Shown: positions 8,491 through 15,879 of the stretch, piece after piece | Layout of the letters: each line of letters starts with the position of its first letter | Numbering within the stretch: the stretch's first letter is position 1 | Assembly (NCBI RefSeq): GCF_003579925.1 | Contig: NZ_QUAL01000158.1 | Span: 1 to 35,887 of the forward strand | DNA: 35,887 nt | Source of the DNA: Jiangella rhizosphaerae | Lineage (GTDB): Bacteria; Actinomycetota; Actinomycetes; Jiangellales; Jiangellaceae | Reading direction: 5' to 3' | Made by a program: the position numbers and the translations under genes | Notes under the pieces: generated by a model | What the model saw: the letters and a program-made list of their open reading frames with translations, nothing else | Told to the model about the DNA's origin: nothing | Databases searched by the model: none

Positions 8491-9626
8491 GCGGCGCGAA
8501 GGCCGGCGAAGAACGCCCGCAGGTCCTCGACCAGCACGTCCGGCCGCTCCAGCGCGGCGTAGTGCCCGCCGTCGGGGAACTCGGTGTAGCGGACGATGTT
8601 GTCGTTGTCGCGGTCGGCGAACGCCCCGATGGTGCGGAAGTCGTCGGCGAAGACGGCGACGCCGGTGGGCGCGTGGTTGACCTGCGGGGTGGCGCCGGAG
8701 CGGGCCTCCTCGAAGTGGTACCGCCCGGCGGTCGCCGACGTGTTGGTGAACCAGTACAGCGACACCTCGGTGAGGATCTGGTCGCGGGTCACCAGGCTGG
8801 TCCCGTTGCCGAAGGAGTTGAACAGCTCGTTCCAGGCCAGCTGCCCGGCGGGGGAGTCCGACACGCCGACGGCGACGGTCTGCGGCCGGCTGGCGTTGAT
8901 CGCGTTGTAGCCACCGACGGACTGGAACCACTCGAGGTGCTGCAGCCCGGCGTGGTCGGCCGGCGACAGGTTCGCGAACTCCGCCGGGTCGCCGGACGGG
9001 AACGAGAACAGCTGCAGCACGTGCAGCCCCAGGAACCCGGGCGGGTTCAGCAGGCCGAGCTCGCGCGACACCATGGCGCCGCCGTCGCTGCCGTGCGAGC
9101 CGTAGCTCTCGTAGCCCAGCCGGCGCATCAGCGTGTCGTAGGCGCGGGCGACGCGCGCCATCGTCCAGCCGCGGTCCTCGACCGGCGTGCTGAAGCCGAA
9201 GCCCGGCATCGACGGGACGACGACGGAGAACGCGTCCTCGGCCCTGCCGCCGTGCGCGACGGGGTCGGTGAGCGGGCCGATCATGTCGAGGAAGTCGACG
9301 AACGAGCCGGGGTAGGAGTGCGCGAGCAGCAGCGGCGTGGCGTCCGGCTCGGCCGACGGCACGTGGATGAAGTGGATCGTCTGGCCGTCGATCTCGGTGA
9401 GGTAGTGCGGGAAGGCGTTCATCCGCGCCTCCTGCGCGCGCCAGTCGAAGCCGTCGCGCCAGTGCTCGACCATCTCGCTCAGGTAGTGGTTGGGCGTGCC
9501 GTAGTCCCAGTCGTCGCCGGGGACGGGCCGGGGCAGCCGGGTGCGGACCAGACGGTCGTGGAGGTCGTCGAGGTCGGCCTGGCTGATCTCGACGCGGAAC
9601 GGGCGGATCGGTGCGGTGTTCGTCAT
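8481..9626 (-). CDS. Epoxide hydrolase family protein (alpha/beta hydrolase)
   Basis: A 381-residue protein with an N-terminal epoxide-hydrolase (EHN) domain (residues about 5-110: [24 protein letters not shown], then [20 protein letters not shown]) and an alpha/beta hydrolase core. The oxyanion motif is HSYPGS (103-108) rather than the usual HGYPG/HGWPG. The nucleophile is Asp181 in GSDGGA, where the common form is GGDWGA, and the catalytic His lies in GGHYAALE near the end. It would open epoxides, or hydrolyse related small substrates, in the cytoplasm. The ATG at 9626 is preferred to a GTG 9 bp upstream. Its 3' end overlaps the convergent LysR gene by 10 bp. It is divergent from the WYL regulator, which probably controls it. 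Confidence 0.9.
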   Translation of the reverse strand: MTNTAPIRPFRVEISQADLDDLHDRLVRTRLPRPVPGDDWDYGTPNHYLSEMVEHWRDGFDWRAQEARMNAFPHYLTEIDGQTIHFIHVPSAEPDATPLLLAHSYPGSFVDFLDMIGPLTDPVAHGGRAEDAFSVVVPSMPGFGFSTPVEDRGWTMARVARAYDTLMRRLGYESYGSHGSDGGAMVSRELGLLNPPGFLGLHVLQLFSFPSGDPAEFANLSPADHAGLQHLEWFQSVGGYNAINASRPQTVAVGVSDSPAGQLAWNELFNSFGNGTSLVTRDQILTEVSLYWFTNTSATAGRYHFEEARSGATPQVNHAPTGVAVFADDFRTIGAFADRDNDNIVRYTEFPDGGHYAALERPDVLVEDLRAFFAGLRAAQS

Positions 9627-9643
9627 GACAGTCACGCTACGGG

Positions 9644-9667
9644 CCTATTAGGCAAGGTATCTTCCTA
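9644..9667. promoter_or_regulatory. Candidate operator between epoxide hydrolase and WYL regulator
   Basis: The 43-bp gap between the two divergent starts contains the palindrome CCTATTAGG (9644-9652) and, 11 bp on, CCTAG, so TAGG and CCTA words (9649-9652, 9664-9667) face each other. The low-GC composition and central position suit a binding site for the regulator; no direct proof. Confidence 0.4.
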
Positions 9668-9669
9668 GA

Positions 9670-10638
9670 ATGACGGGGACCTCCGCACGGATGTTGGCGC
9701 TGCTCTCGCTGATGCAGTCGCGGCCCGCCTGGACCGGTGCCGAGCTGGCCGAACGCCTCGGGGTCAGCACCCGGACCATCCGCTACGACGTCGACCGGCT
9801 GCGCGAGCTGGGGTATCCGGTCGACGCCGCGCGTGGGCCGGCCGGGCACTACCGGCTCGGCGCCGGCGCCCGGCTGCCGCCGCTGCTACTCGACGACGAG
9901 GAGGCGGTCGCCGTCGCGATCGGACTGCGCGCCGGCAGCGGCGTCGCCGGCATCGAGGACAGCAGCGCGCGGGCGCTGGCCAAGCTCGAGCAGGTGCTGC
10001 CGCACCGGCTGCGCCGTCAGGTCGCCGCCGTCCACGACGCGATGTCCCGCGGGCCCGAGAACACCAGCAGCAACGTCGATGACCCGGTGGTCGACGCGGC
10101 CGTCCTGACGGCGTTGGCGGCGGCGATCCGCGACCACGAGCACGTGCGCTTCGACTACCGCGGGCGCCCCGGCACCGATCCGCCGCTCGCCGTCGAGCCG
10201 TATCGGCTGGTGAGCTGGCAGCGGCACTGGTACCTCGTCGGCCGCGAGCCGGCGTCGGGGGAGTGGCACCCCTACCGCGTCGACTGGCTCTCGCTGCGCA
10301 TGCGCACCGGGCTCCGGTTCGCGCCGGCGCCGCTGCCGGGCGAGGACTACACCGCGTTCGTGCTGCGCGAGGTCGCGTCGACCGGCTGGTCGGTGCACGC
10401 GCGGATCACGGTGTTCGCGCCGGCCGCGGACGTGCTGGCGCGCATCAACCCGACGGTCGGCGTCGTCGAATCGGTCGACGAGTCGACCTCGGTGCTGGTG
10501 ACCGGTGCGGACAGCCTGGAGATCGTCGCCGTCTACATCGGCATGCTCGGGCTGGACTTCCAGGTGACCGAGCCGCCGGAGCTGGTCGAGCACCTGCGCG
10601 TGCTCGGTGACCGCTACCGCCGGGCGATCAGGACCTGA
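9670..10638 (+). CDS. WYL-domain HTH transcriptional regulator (YafY/DeoR-like)
   Basis: A 322-residue regulator. The N-terminal helix-turn-helix (ARMLALLSLMQSRPAWTGAELAERLGVSTRTIRYDVDRLRELGYPV, residues 6-50) is of the HTH_11/DeoR type and is followed by the usual HYRLGAGARLPPLLLDDEEAVAVAIGL linker. The WYL domain spans about residues 150-220, with HVRFDYRG and AVEPYRLVSWQRHWYLVG, and the C-terminal WCX region follows. WYL proteins bind nucleic-acid or small ligands and act as repressors or activators. The start at 9670 lies 43 bp from the divergent epoxide hydrolase start, so it most likely regulates that gene. I see nothing unusual in length or sequence. Confidence 0.92.
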   Translation: MTGTSARMLALLSLMQSRPAWTGAELAERLGVSTRTIRYDVDRLRELGYPVDAARGPAGHYRLGAGARLPPLLLDDEEAVAVAIGLRAGSGVAGIEDSSARALAKLEQVLPHRLRRQVAAVHDAMSRGPENTSSNVDDPVVDAAVLTALAAAIRDHEHVRFDYRGRPGTDPPLAVEPYRLVSWQRHWYLVGREPASGEWHPYRVDWLSLRMRTGLRFAPAPLPGEDYTAFVLREVASTGWSVHARITVFAPAADVLARINPTVGVVESVDESTSVLVTGADSLEIVAVYIGMLGLDFQVTEPPELVEHLRVLGDRYRRAIRT

Positions 10639-11014
10639 GGTCGCAGTCGCGGCGCTTCCGGACCGCGCACGGCACATCGTGGCGCCGTGCTCCATCGCGG
10701 ACCTGCCGGAGGCGGCGCCCCCCGTGACATCACTCGCCCGGCGCACACCTCACTCGCCACGATGCCGCATGGCGTGGCGAGATCGCCCCGGTACGGTTGC
10801 TGACGCGGGTGAGGTGCACCTGACGCGCGGGAGGACCATCCAGGAAAGGCAGCGCCGCCCCGCTGACGACGAGCTAGCAGGCCGATGCGGCGGGGCTGAC
10901 GCTGGGGCACGATCTTGCTATGCTCGTGGGTGAGCTGGTCCTTCTGCGGTTGGACCGGAAGTGGGCCGAGGACCCCGGGGGCATACCCGGACCTCGGCTT
11001 CGCGCTTCCTGCGG
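10639..11014. other. Gene-free region, 376 bp
   Basis: No credible coding region lies between the WYL regulator and the end of the DUF3800-like gene. A strong GC-rich hairpin sits near its right end (10965-10998). A short open stretch from 10920 with no ribosome binding site reads into the opposite strand of the next gene and is rejected. Confidence 0.6.
10965..10998 (-). terminator. GC-rich hairpin after the DUF3800-like gene
   Basis: The outer arms GCCGAGG (10965-10971) and CCTCGGC (10992-10998) pair fully, and the inner arms CCGGG (10975-10979) and CCCGG (10986-10990) pair over a 6-nt loop. It lies 17 bp past the stop of the minus-strand gene ending at 11015. There is no T-tract, as is common for actinobacterial hairpin terminators, so this stays a candidate. 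Confidence 0.4.
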
Positions 11015-11578
11015 TCAGTCCAGGTCTATTCGGAGCTCGGTCAAGGTCCCCTCGATCAGCTCCCGGTACGCCGCTTCGCGACCTTCCGCAGCGCTGGTCG
11101 CCCCGGCGAGGATGTCGGCAAGCCACAGCAACGGCTCTTCGCCAGGGCGTGCGTGCCCGACGTGGAGGGCGGAAGGCAGAACACCCCTGGATCGGAAGCC
11201 GACCACCACATCGAGGTCGCGCCGATCCGCTATGGGGTTGCGTGTCTCCAGCCACACCTCGTCCACCCCGGCCGTCGCCAGCTCGAAGAGCAGGGTCTGT
11301 AAGCAATGCCGCCGCGCCCGTTCCTGGCGCCGCGGGTCGACGGGAGCTCCGACGACCACGACCGGGAGAATCGGCAACGCGGCGAGGACACCGGCGGCGT
11401 CGCGGCGTTCGAAGGGTTCCTTGTCGCGCCAGTGGAACCGACGCCCAGGGCGCGGTTCGAGGGCGCGGACGGCGGCGCGTACACGTCCGGCATCCGCCCG
11501 ATCGAGCGCGACCGCCGCGAGGACGTACACGCCGTCGTCGACACGGATCGACTCGTCGGCGTAGGCCAGCCAGCTCAC
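11015..11578 (-). CDS. DUF3800-like hypothetical protein
   Basis: A protein of about 187 residues. It begins VSWLAYADESIRVDDGVYVLAAVAL; the YADES word followed by a hydrophobic strand is the hallmark start of DUF3800-type proteins, which have an RNase H-like fold. Later come RFHWRDKE, VDEVWLETRNPIADRRDLDVV and, near the end, LLWLADILAGATSAAEG, which matches the ADxxAG helix of the same group. These are uncharacterised, often linked to mobile or defence genes, and may be nucleases. I chose the GTG at 11578, just after AGGAGG; the spacing is short, and a start further upstream at 11635 is possible. It stands alone, divergent from the RNB ribonuclease gene. Confidence 0.65.
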   Translation of the reverse strand: MSWLAYADESIRVDDGVYVLAAVALDRADAGRVRAAVRALEPRPGRRFHWRDKEPFERRDAAGVLAALPILPVVVVGAPVDPRRQERARRHCLQTLLFELATAGVDEVWLETRNPIADRRDLDVVVGFRSRGVLPSALHVGHARPGEEPLLWLADILAGATSAAEGREAAYRELIEGTLTELRIDLD

Positions 11579-11667
11579 ACCTCCTGTGGGTCGATTCCAC
11601 GGGCGGTTCGTGACACCCCGTGAGAGGCTGTGCACGGCCGAACGAGTGACCCCGGGGAGGACCGTCA

Positions 11668-13119
11668 GTGCCCAGACCAGTGGTGCGGCTGCGCGACGAG
11701 GTGTTGTCCGCCGACGGCGAGACGCTGCGGGCGGGCATCGCGGCCATCCAGGCCGAGCTCGAGGTCACGCCGGAGTTCCCGCCGGACGTCGAGCAGGCGG
11801 CCCAGCAGGCCGCGAAGAACCCCCGGCTGCCCGACCTCGACCGCACGGACCTGCCGTTCGTCACCATCGACCCGGCGACGGCGATGGACCTCGACCAGGC
11901 CCTCCACCTCGAACGCAACACGCAGAGCGGCGGCTACACCGTCTACTACGCCATCGCCGACGTCGGCGCGTTCGTGCGCCCCGGCGACCCGGTGGACGAG
12001 GAGGCGCACAAGCGCGGCGAGACGCTCTACGGCGCGGACTCGAAGGTGCCACTCTACCCGAAGGCGCTGTCCGAGGACGCCGCGTCGCTGCTCGCCGACC
12101 AGGTTCGTCCGGCGCTGCTGTGGACCATCGAGCTGGACGGCGACGGCGACACGCTCGCGGCCCGGGTCGAGCGGGCCCGCGTCCGCAGCCGCGCCAAGCT
12201 CTCCTACGCCGAGGTGCAGGCGCAGCTCGACGCAGGCACGGCCGACCCGGTCTTCACGCTGCTCAGGGACGTCGGCGAGCGTCGTCTGGCCAAGGAGGCC
12301 GAGCGCGGCGGCGTCTCGCTGCCGCTGCCCGAGCAGGAGGTCCGCGTCGACGGCGAGCACTGGTCGCTGGAGTTCCGGCAGCAGCACCCGGTCGAGCAGT
12401 GGAATGCGCAGATCTCGCTGCTCACCGGCATGACGGCGGCGACGTTCATGGTCGAAGCCCGCACCGGCCTGCTGCGCACCCTCGCGCCGGCCGACCCGCG
12501 CGACGTCAAGCGGCTGCGGCGGACGGCGAAGGCGCTGCGCATCGAGTGGCCCGAGAACCAGAGCTACCCCGACTTCGTCCGCTCGCTGGACCCCGCCACG
12601 CCCAGCCACGCCGCCATGCTGGTCGCCTGCACGCGGCTGCTGCGGGGCTCCGGCTACGTCGGGTTCGCCGGCGAGCTGCCCGAGCACACCGGCCACTCCG
12701 CCATCGCCGCCGACTACGCGCACGTGACGGCGCCGCTGCGGCGGCTGGTCGACCGGTACGCGCTCGAGATCTGCGTCGCGCTCAGCGCGGGCGACGACGT
12801 CCCGGGCTGGGTCGTCGACCGCCTCGGCGAGCTGCCGAAGACCATGCAGGCGTCCACCCGGCGGGCCAACCAGTACGAGCGCGCCGTGCTCGACCTCGTC
12901 GAGGCGGCGGTCCTGCAGCCGTACGTCGGCGAGAGCTTCGACGGCGTCGTCGTCGACCTCGACGACCGCGACGCGCGCAAGGGCGACGTCACCATCCGCG
13001 AGCCGGCCGTCGAAGCGCCGATCAGCCACGCACGCGAGCTGCCGCTGGGCACCGACATCAGGGCCCGGCTGGCCGCCGCCGACCCTCGGACCAGGACGAT
13101 CCGGTTCGAACTGGCCTGA
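11668..13119 (+). CDS. RNB-domain ribonuclease (RNase II/R family)
   Basis: A 483-residue protein built almost entirely of an RNB domain: FVTIDPATAMDLDQALHLER (Asp68, Asp74, Asp76 of the metal site) followed by YAIADVGAFVRPGDPVDEEAHKRGETLYG. The fourth aspartate seen in E. coli RNase II/R is Gln77 here, as in many actinobacterial relatives. HVTAPLRRLVDRY near residue 350 is the conserved RNB C-terminal signature. No cold-shock or S1 domains are obvious, so it is shorter than RNase R. It would degrade RNA 3'-to-5' in the cytoplasm. The GTG start at 11668 has GGGGAGG about 8 bp upstream. It is monocistronic, 47 bp before the LLM gene. Confidence 0.9.
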   Translation: MPRPVVRLRDEVLSADGETLRAGIAAIQAELEVTPEFPPDVEQAAQQAAKNPRLPDLDRTDLPFVTIDPATAMDLDQALHLERNTQSGGYTVYYAIADVGAFVRPGDPVDEEAHKRGETLYGADSKVPLYPKALSEDAASLLADQVRPALLWTIELDGDGDTLAARVERARVRSRAKLSYAEVQAQLDAGTADPVFTLLRDVGERRLAKEAERGGVSLPLPEQEVRVDGEHWSLEFRQQHPVEQWNAQISLLTGMTAATFMVEARTGLLRTLAPADPRDVKRLRRTAKALRIEWPENQSYPDFVRSLDPATPSHAAMLVACTRLLRGSGYVGFAGELPEHTGHSAIAADYAHVTAPLRRLVDRYALEICVALSAGDDVPGWVVDRLGELPKTMQASTRRANQYERAVLDLVEAAVLQPYVGESFDGVVVDLDDRDARKGDVTIREPAVEAPISHARELPLGTDIRARLAAADPRTRTIRFELA

Positions 13120-13166
13120 CCGGGTAAACGACCGGACACGTCGTCGTCCGGAAGGGAACCCCGACC

Positions 13167-14138
13167 ATGCCCGTCGTCGGCTGGCACGCGTCGCACGAGC
13201 AGATCCCCCCGAGCCGGCTGCTGGCCGACGTCCGGCACGCGGAACAGGCCGGGTTCCAGGCGGTGTGGTCGTCGGACCACTTCGCGCCGTGGGGGAGGCG
13301 GCAGGGGGAGTCGGGGTTCTCCTTCGCCTGGCTCGGCGCGGCGATGGCGACGACGACGCTGCCGTTCGGCGTGGTCTGCGCCCCCGGCCAGCGCTACCAC
13401 CCGGCCGTCGCCGCACAGGCGATCGCGACGCTCGCGGAGATGTTCCCCGGCCGGTTCGCCGTCGCCCTCGGCAGCGGCGAGAACCTCAACGAGCACGTCA
13501 CGGGCGACCCCTGGCCGGACAAGAACACCCGCAACGCCCGCCTGCGCGAGTGCGCCGACGTCATCCGCGCCCTGCTCGACGGCGACGAGGTCACCCACCG
13601 CGGGCTGGTCACGGTGGACCGCGCCCGGCTCTGGACCCTTCCTGAGACCCCGCCACCGCTCTACGCGACCGCCGTCACGCCGCGGACCGCCGGCTGGGCC
13701 GCCGAGTGGGCCGACGGCCTGGTCACGGTCGGCCAGCCGGCGGCCACGCTGCGGGACGTCGTCGACGCCTTCACCGGCAACGGCGGCGCCGGGAAGCCGC
13801 TCGCCGTCCAGATCCACGTCAGCTGGGCGCCCGACGAGGACGAGGCGCTGCGCATCGCCCACGAACAGTGGGGGACGAACCTATTCTCGCCGCCGCTGTG
13901 CTGGGACCTGGCGACGACGGAGGAGTTCGACGAGGCCTCCAAGCACGTCCGCCCCGACGACGTCCGGCAGAGCGTCCTCGTCACCGCCGACCTCGGCCGG
14001 CTCGCGGCGCACCTGAACGACCTGGCCGACCTGGGCTTCGGCACGATCTACGTCCACCACGTCGGCCAGGAGCAGACCCGGTTCATCGACGCTCTCGGCG
14101 AGCACGTGCTGCCGGCCCTGACGGCGGTGCGCGCATGA
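13167..14138 (+). CDS. LLM-class flavin-dependent oxidoreductase (TIGR03885-like)
   Basis: A 323-residue luciferase-like monooxygenase family enzyme. It opens PVVGWHASHEQIPPSRLLADVRHAEQAGFQAVWSSDHFAPW, and the family words ALGSGENLNEHVTGDPWP and FGTIYVHHVGQEQTRFID are present. This pattern fits the TIGR03885 subfamily, described as probably using a flavin other than F420. The reaction is unknown. The ATG at 13167 has GAAGGGAA upstream. Its TGA overlaps the ATG of the GH13 gene (ATGA), so the two are probably co-translated. This pairing recurs in actinobacteria as I recall it, but I cannot check that here. Confidence 0.85.
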   Translation: MPVVGWHASHEQIPPSRLLADVRHAEQAGFQAVWSSDHFAPWGRRQGESGFSFAWLGAAMATTTLPFGVVCAPGQRYHPAVAAQAIATLAEMFPGRFAVALGSGENLNEHVTGDPWPDKNTRNARLRECADVIRALLDGDEVTHRGLVTVDRARLWTLPETPPPLYATAVTPRTAGWAAEWADGLVTVGQPAATLRDVVDAFTGNGGAGKPLAVQIHVSWAPDEDEALRIAHEQWGTNLFSPPLCWDLATTEEFDEASKHVRPDDVRQSVLVTADLGRLAAHLNDLADLGFGTIYVHHVGQEQTRFIDALGEHVLPALTAVRA

Positions 14139-15754
14139 GCCGGCGCCGCCGCAGCGCCGGCGACCTGTGGTGGAAGAACGCGGTCATCTACTGCCTGGAC
14201 GTGCAGACGTTCCTGGACACCGACGGCGACGGCTACGGCGACCTCGCCGGGCTGACCGAGCGGATCGACTACCTCGAGGGCCTGGGCGTGACCTGCCTGT
14301 GGCTGATGCCGTTCTACCCGTCGCCCGAACGCGACGACGGCTACGACATCGTCGACTTCTACGGCGTCGACGAGCGCATCGGCACGCTGGGTGCGTTCGT
14401 CGAGATGGTGCGCACGGCACAGGACCGCGGCATCCGGGTCATCGTCGACTTCGTCCTCAACCACACCTCGCACCACCACCCCTGGTTCCAGTCCGCCCGC
14501 AAGGGCCGCGACGCGCCGTTCCACGACTTCTACATCTGGCGCGACGAGAAGCCCGAGGACAAGCCGGCCGACCTCGTCTTCCCCGGCGAGGAGCGGTCGA
14601 CCTGGGCCTGGGACGACCAGGCGCAGCAGTGGTACTACCACCGCTTCTACACCGAGCAGCCCGATCTCAACACGGCGAACCCGGAGGTCCGCGACGAGAT
14701 CGCCCAGATCGCGGGGTTCTGGCTGGCGCTGGGGCTGGCCGGCTTCCGCGTCGACGCGGTGCCGTTCCTGACGGAGGAGTCCGACCGCGCGACGGCCGGG
14801 GTGCAGGAGCCGCACGAGCTGATCCGCGACCTGCGCGCCTATCTGACCCGGCGGCGCGGCGACGCGATCCTGCTGGGCGAGGTCAACCTGCCGCCGGAAC
14901 AGGCCTTGGAGTTCTACGGCGAGACCGGCGACGAGCTCACCATGGCGTTCGACTTCACCGTGAACCAGGCGCTGTACCTGTCGCTGGTGCGTGAGGACGC
15001 CGGGCCGCTGGGGAAGGCGCTGAAGGCGCAGCCGGACCTCCCGGACGACTGCCAGCGGGTGAACTTCGTCCGCAACCACGATGAGCTGTCGCTGGACCAG
15101 CTCTCGGACAAGGAGCGCGCGGAGGTGTTCGCCGCGTTCGGGCCGGAGCCGGACATGCAGCTGTACGGACGGGGGATCCGGCGGCGGCTGCCGAGCATGC
15201 TCGACGGCGACGAGCGGCGCATCCGCATGGTCTACTCGCTGATGTTCTCGCTGCCCGGCACGCCGGCCCTGTTCTACGGCGAGGAGATCGGCATGCGCGA
15301 GAACCTCGCCATCGAGGGCCGGCTGAGCGTGCGGTCGCCGATGCAGTGGTCGAACGAGCGGCACGCCGGCTTCTCCCCGGCGCCCGAGGGCGCCCGGCTG
15401 GCGCGGCCCCTGCCGGACGAGGTGTCGACGACGGTGGAGGCGCAGCGGCGCGACCCGGACTCGCTGCTGAACTGGATGGAGCGGCTGATCCGGCGGCGCA
15501 AGGAGTGCCCGGAGCTGGGCTGGGGCCGGTCGACGCTGATCGAGTCGTCCGGGCCGGTGCTGGCGCACCGCTGCGACTGGGACGACCGCACCATCGTCGC
15601 CGTCCACAACCTCTCGGGCACGAAGGCGTCCGTGCGGCTGCCCGGCGACGACGGCTGGGAGCGGCTGACCGACCTGCTCGGCACCGACGACGCCGTGCCG
15701 GGGGAGAACCTCGAACTGGAGCCGTACGGCCACCGCTGGTTCCGCGCCGGCTGA
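14135..15754 (+). CDS. Alpha-amylase/trehalose-synthase-like GH13 enzyme
   Basis: A 539-residue glycoside hydrolase family 13 protein. The barrel begins WKNAVIYCLDVQTFLDTDGDGYGDLAGL. Conserved region I is DFVLNHTS (105-112). The nucleophile is Asp207 in GFRVDAVPF, the acid/base Glu249 in LLGEVNL, and the transition-state Asp316 in FVRNHDE. Order and text resemble the catalytic part of trehalose synthase (maltose to trehalose isomerase), but there is no maltokinase fusion and no export signal, so it is cytoplasmic. It could act on maltose, trehalose or other alpha-glucosides; the exact activity is not fixed by sequence. Start overlaps the stop of the LLM oxidoreductase gene. Confidence 0.85.
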   Translation: MSRRRRSAGDLWWKNAVIYCLDVQTFLDTDGDGYGDLAGLTERIDYLEGLGVTCLWLMPFYPSPERDDGYDIVDFYGVDERIGTLGAFVEMVRTAQDRGIRVIVDFVLNHTSHHHPWFQSARKGRDAPFHDFYIWRDEKPEDKPADLVFPGEERSTWAWDDQAQQWYYHRFYTEQPDLNTANPEVRDEIAQIAGFWLALGLAGFRVDAVPFLTEESDRATAGVQEPHELIRDLRAYLTRRRGDAILLGEVNLPPEQALEFYGETGDELTMAFDFTVNQALYLSLVREDAGPLGKALKAQPDLPDDCQRVNFVRNHDELSLDQLSDKERAEVFAAFGPEPDMQLYGRGIRRRLPSMLDGDERRIRMVYSLMFSLPGTPALFYGEEIGMRENLAIEGRLSVRSPMQWSNERHAGFSPAPEGARLARPLPDEVSTTVEAQRRDPDSLLNWMERLIRRRKECPELGWGRSTLIESSGPVLAHRCDWDDRTIVAVHNLSGTKASVRLPGDDGWERLTDLLGTDDAVPGENLELEPYGHRWFRAG

Positions 15755-15804
15755 CGCCGAGTCGTCGGCCTTCACGGTCTGTCGCGTCGACGCGGGCCGT
15801 CATG

Positions 15805-15816
15805 CGACACGTGTCG
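15805..15816. promoter_or_regulatory. 12-bp palindrome upstream of the peptidase gene
   Basis: CGACACGTGTCG is a perfect palindrome centred about 70 bp before the start of the secreted peptidase. It is a plausible operator, though a 12-bp palindrome in GC-rich DNA can arise by chance. Confidence 0.35.
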
Positions 15817-15879
15817 GATGACATCGCACCGGGCCGCCACTAGCGTCCGAGGATCCCGCACCTCGAGGAAGGACCACTC

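Noticed and set aside
13132-13151. CCGGAC/GTCCGG hairpin between the RNB and LLM genes
   Set aside because: Only 6 bp of stem with an 8-nt loop and no T-tract; hairpins of this size are expected often in such GC-rich DNA.
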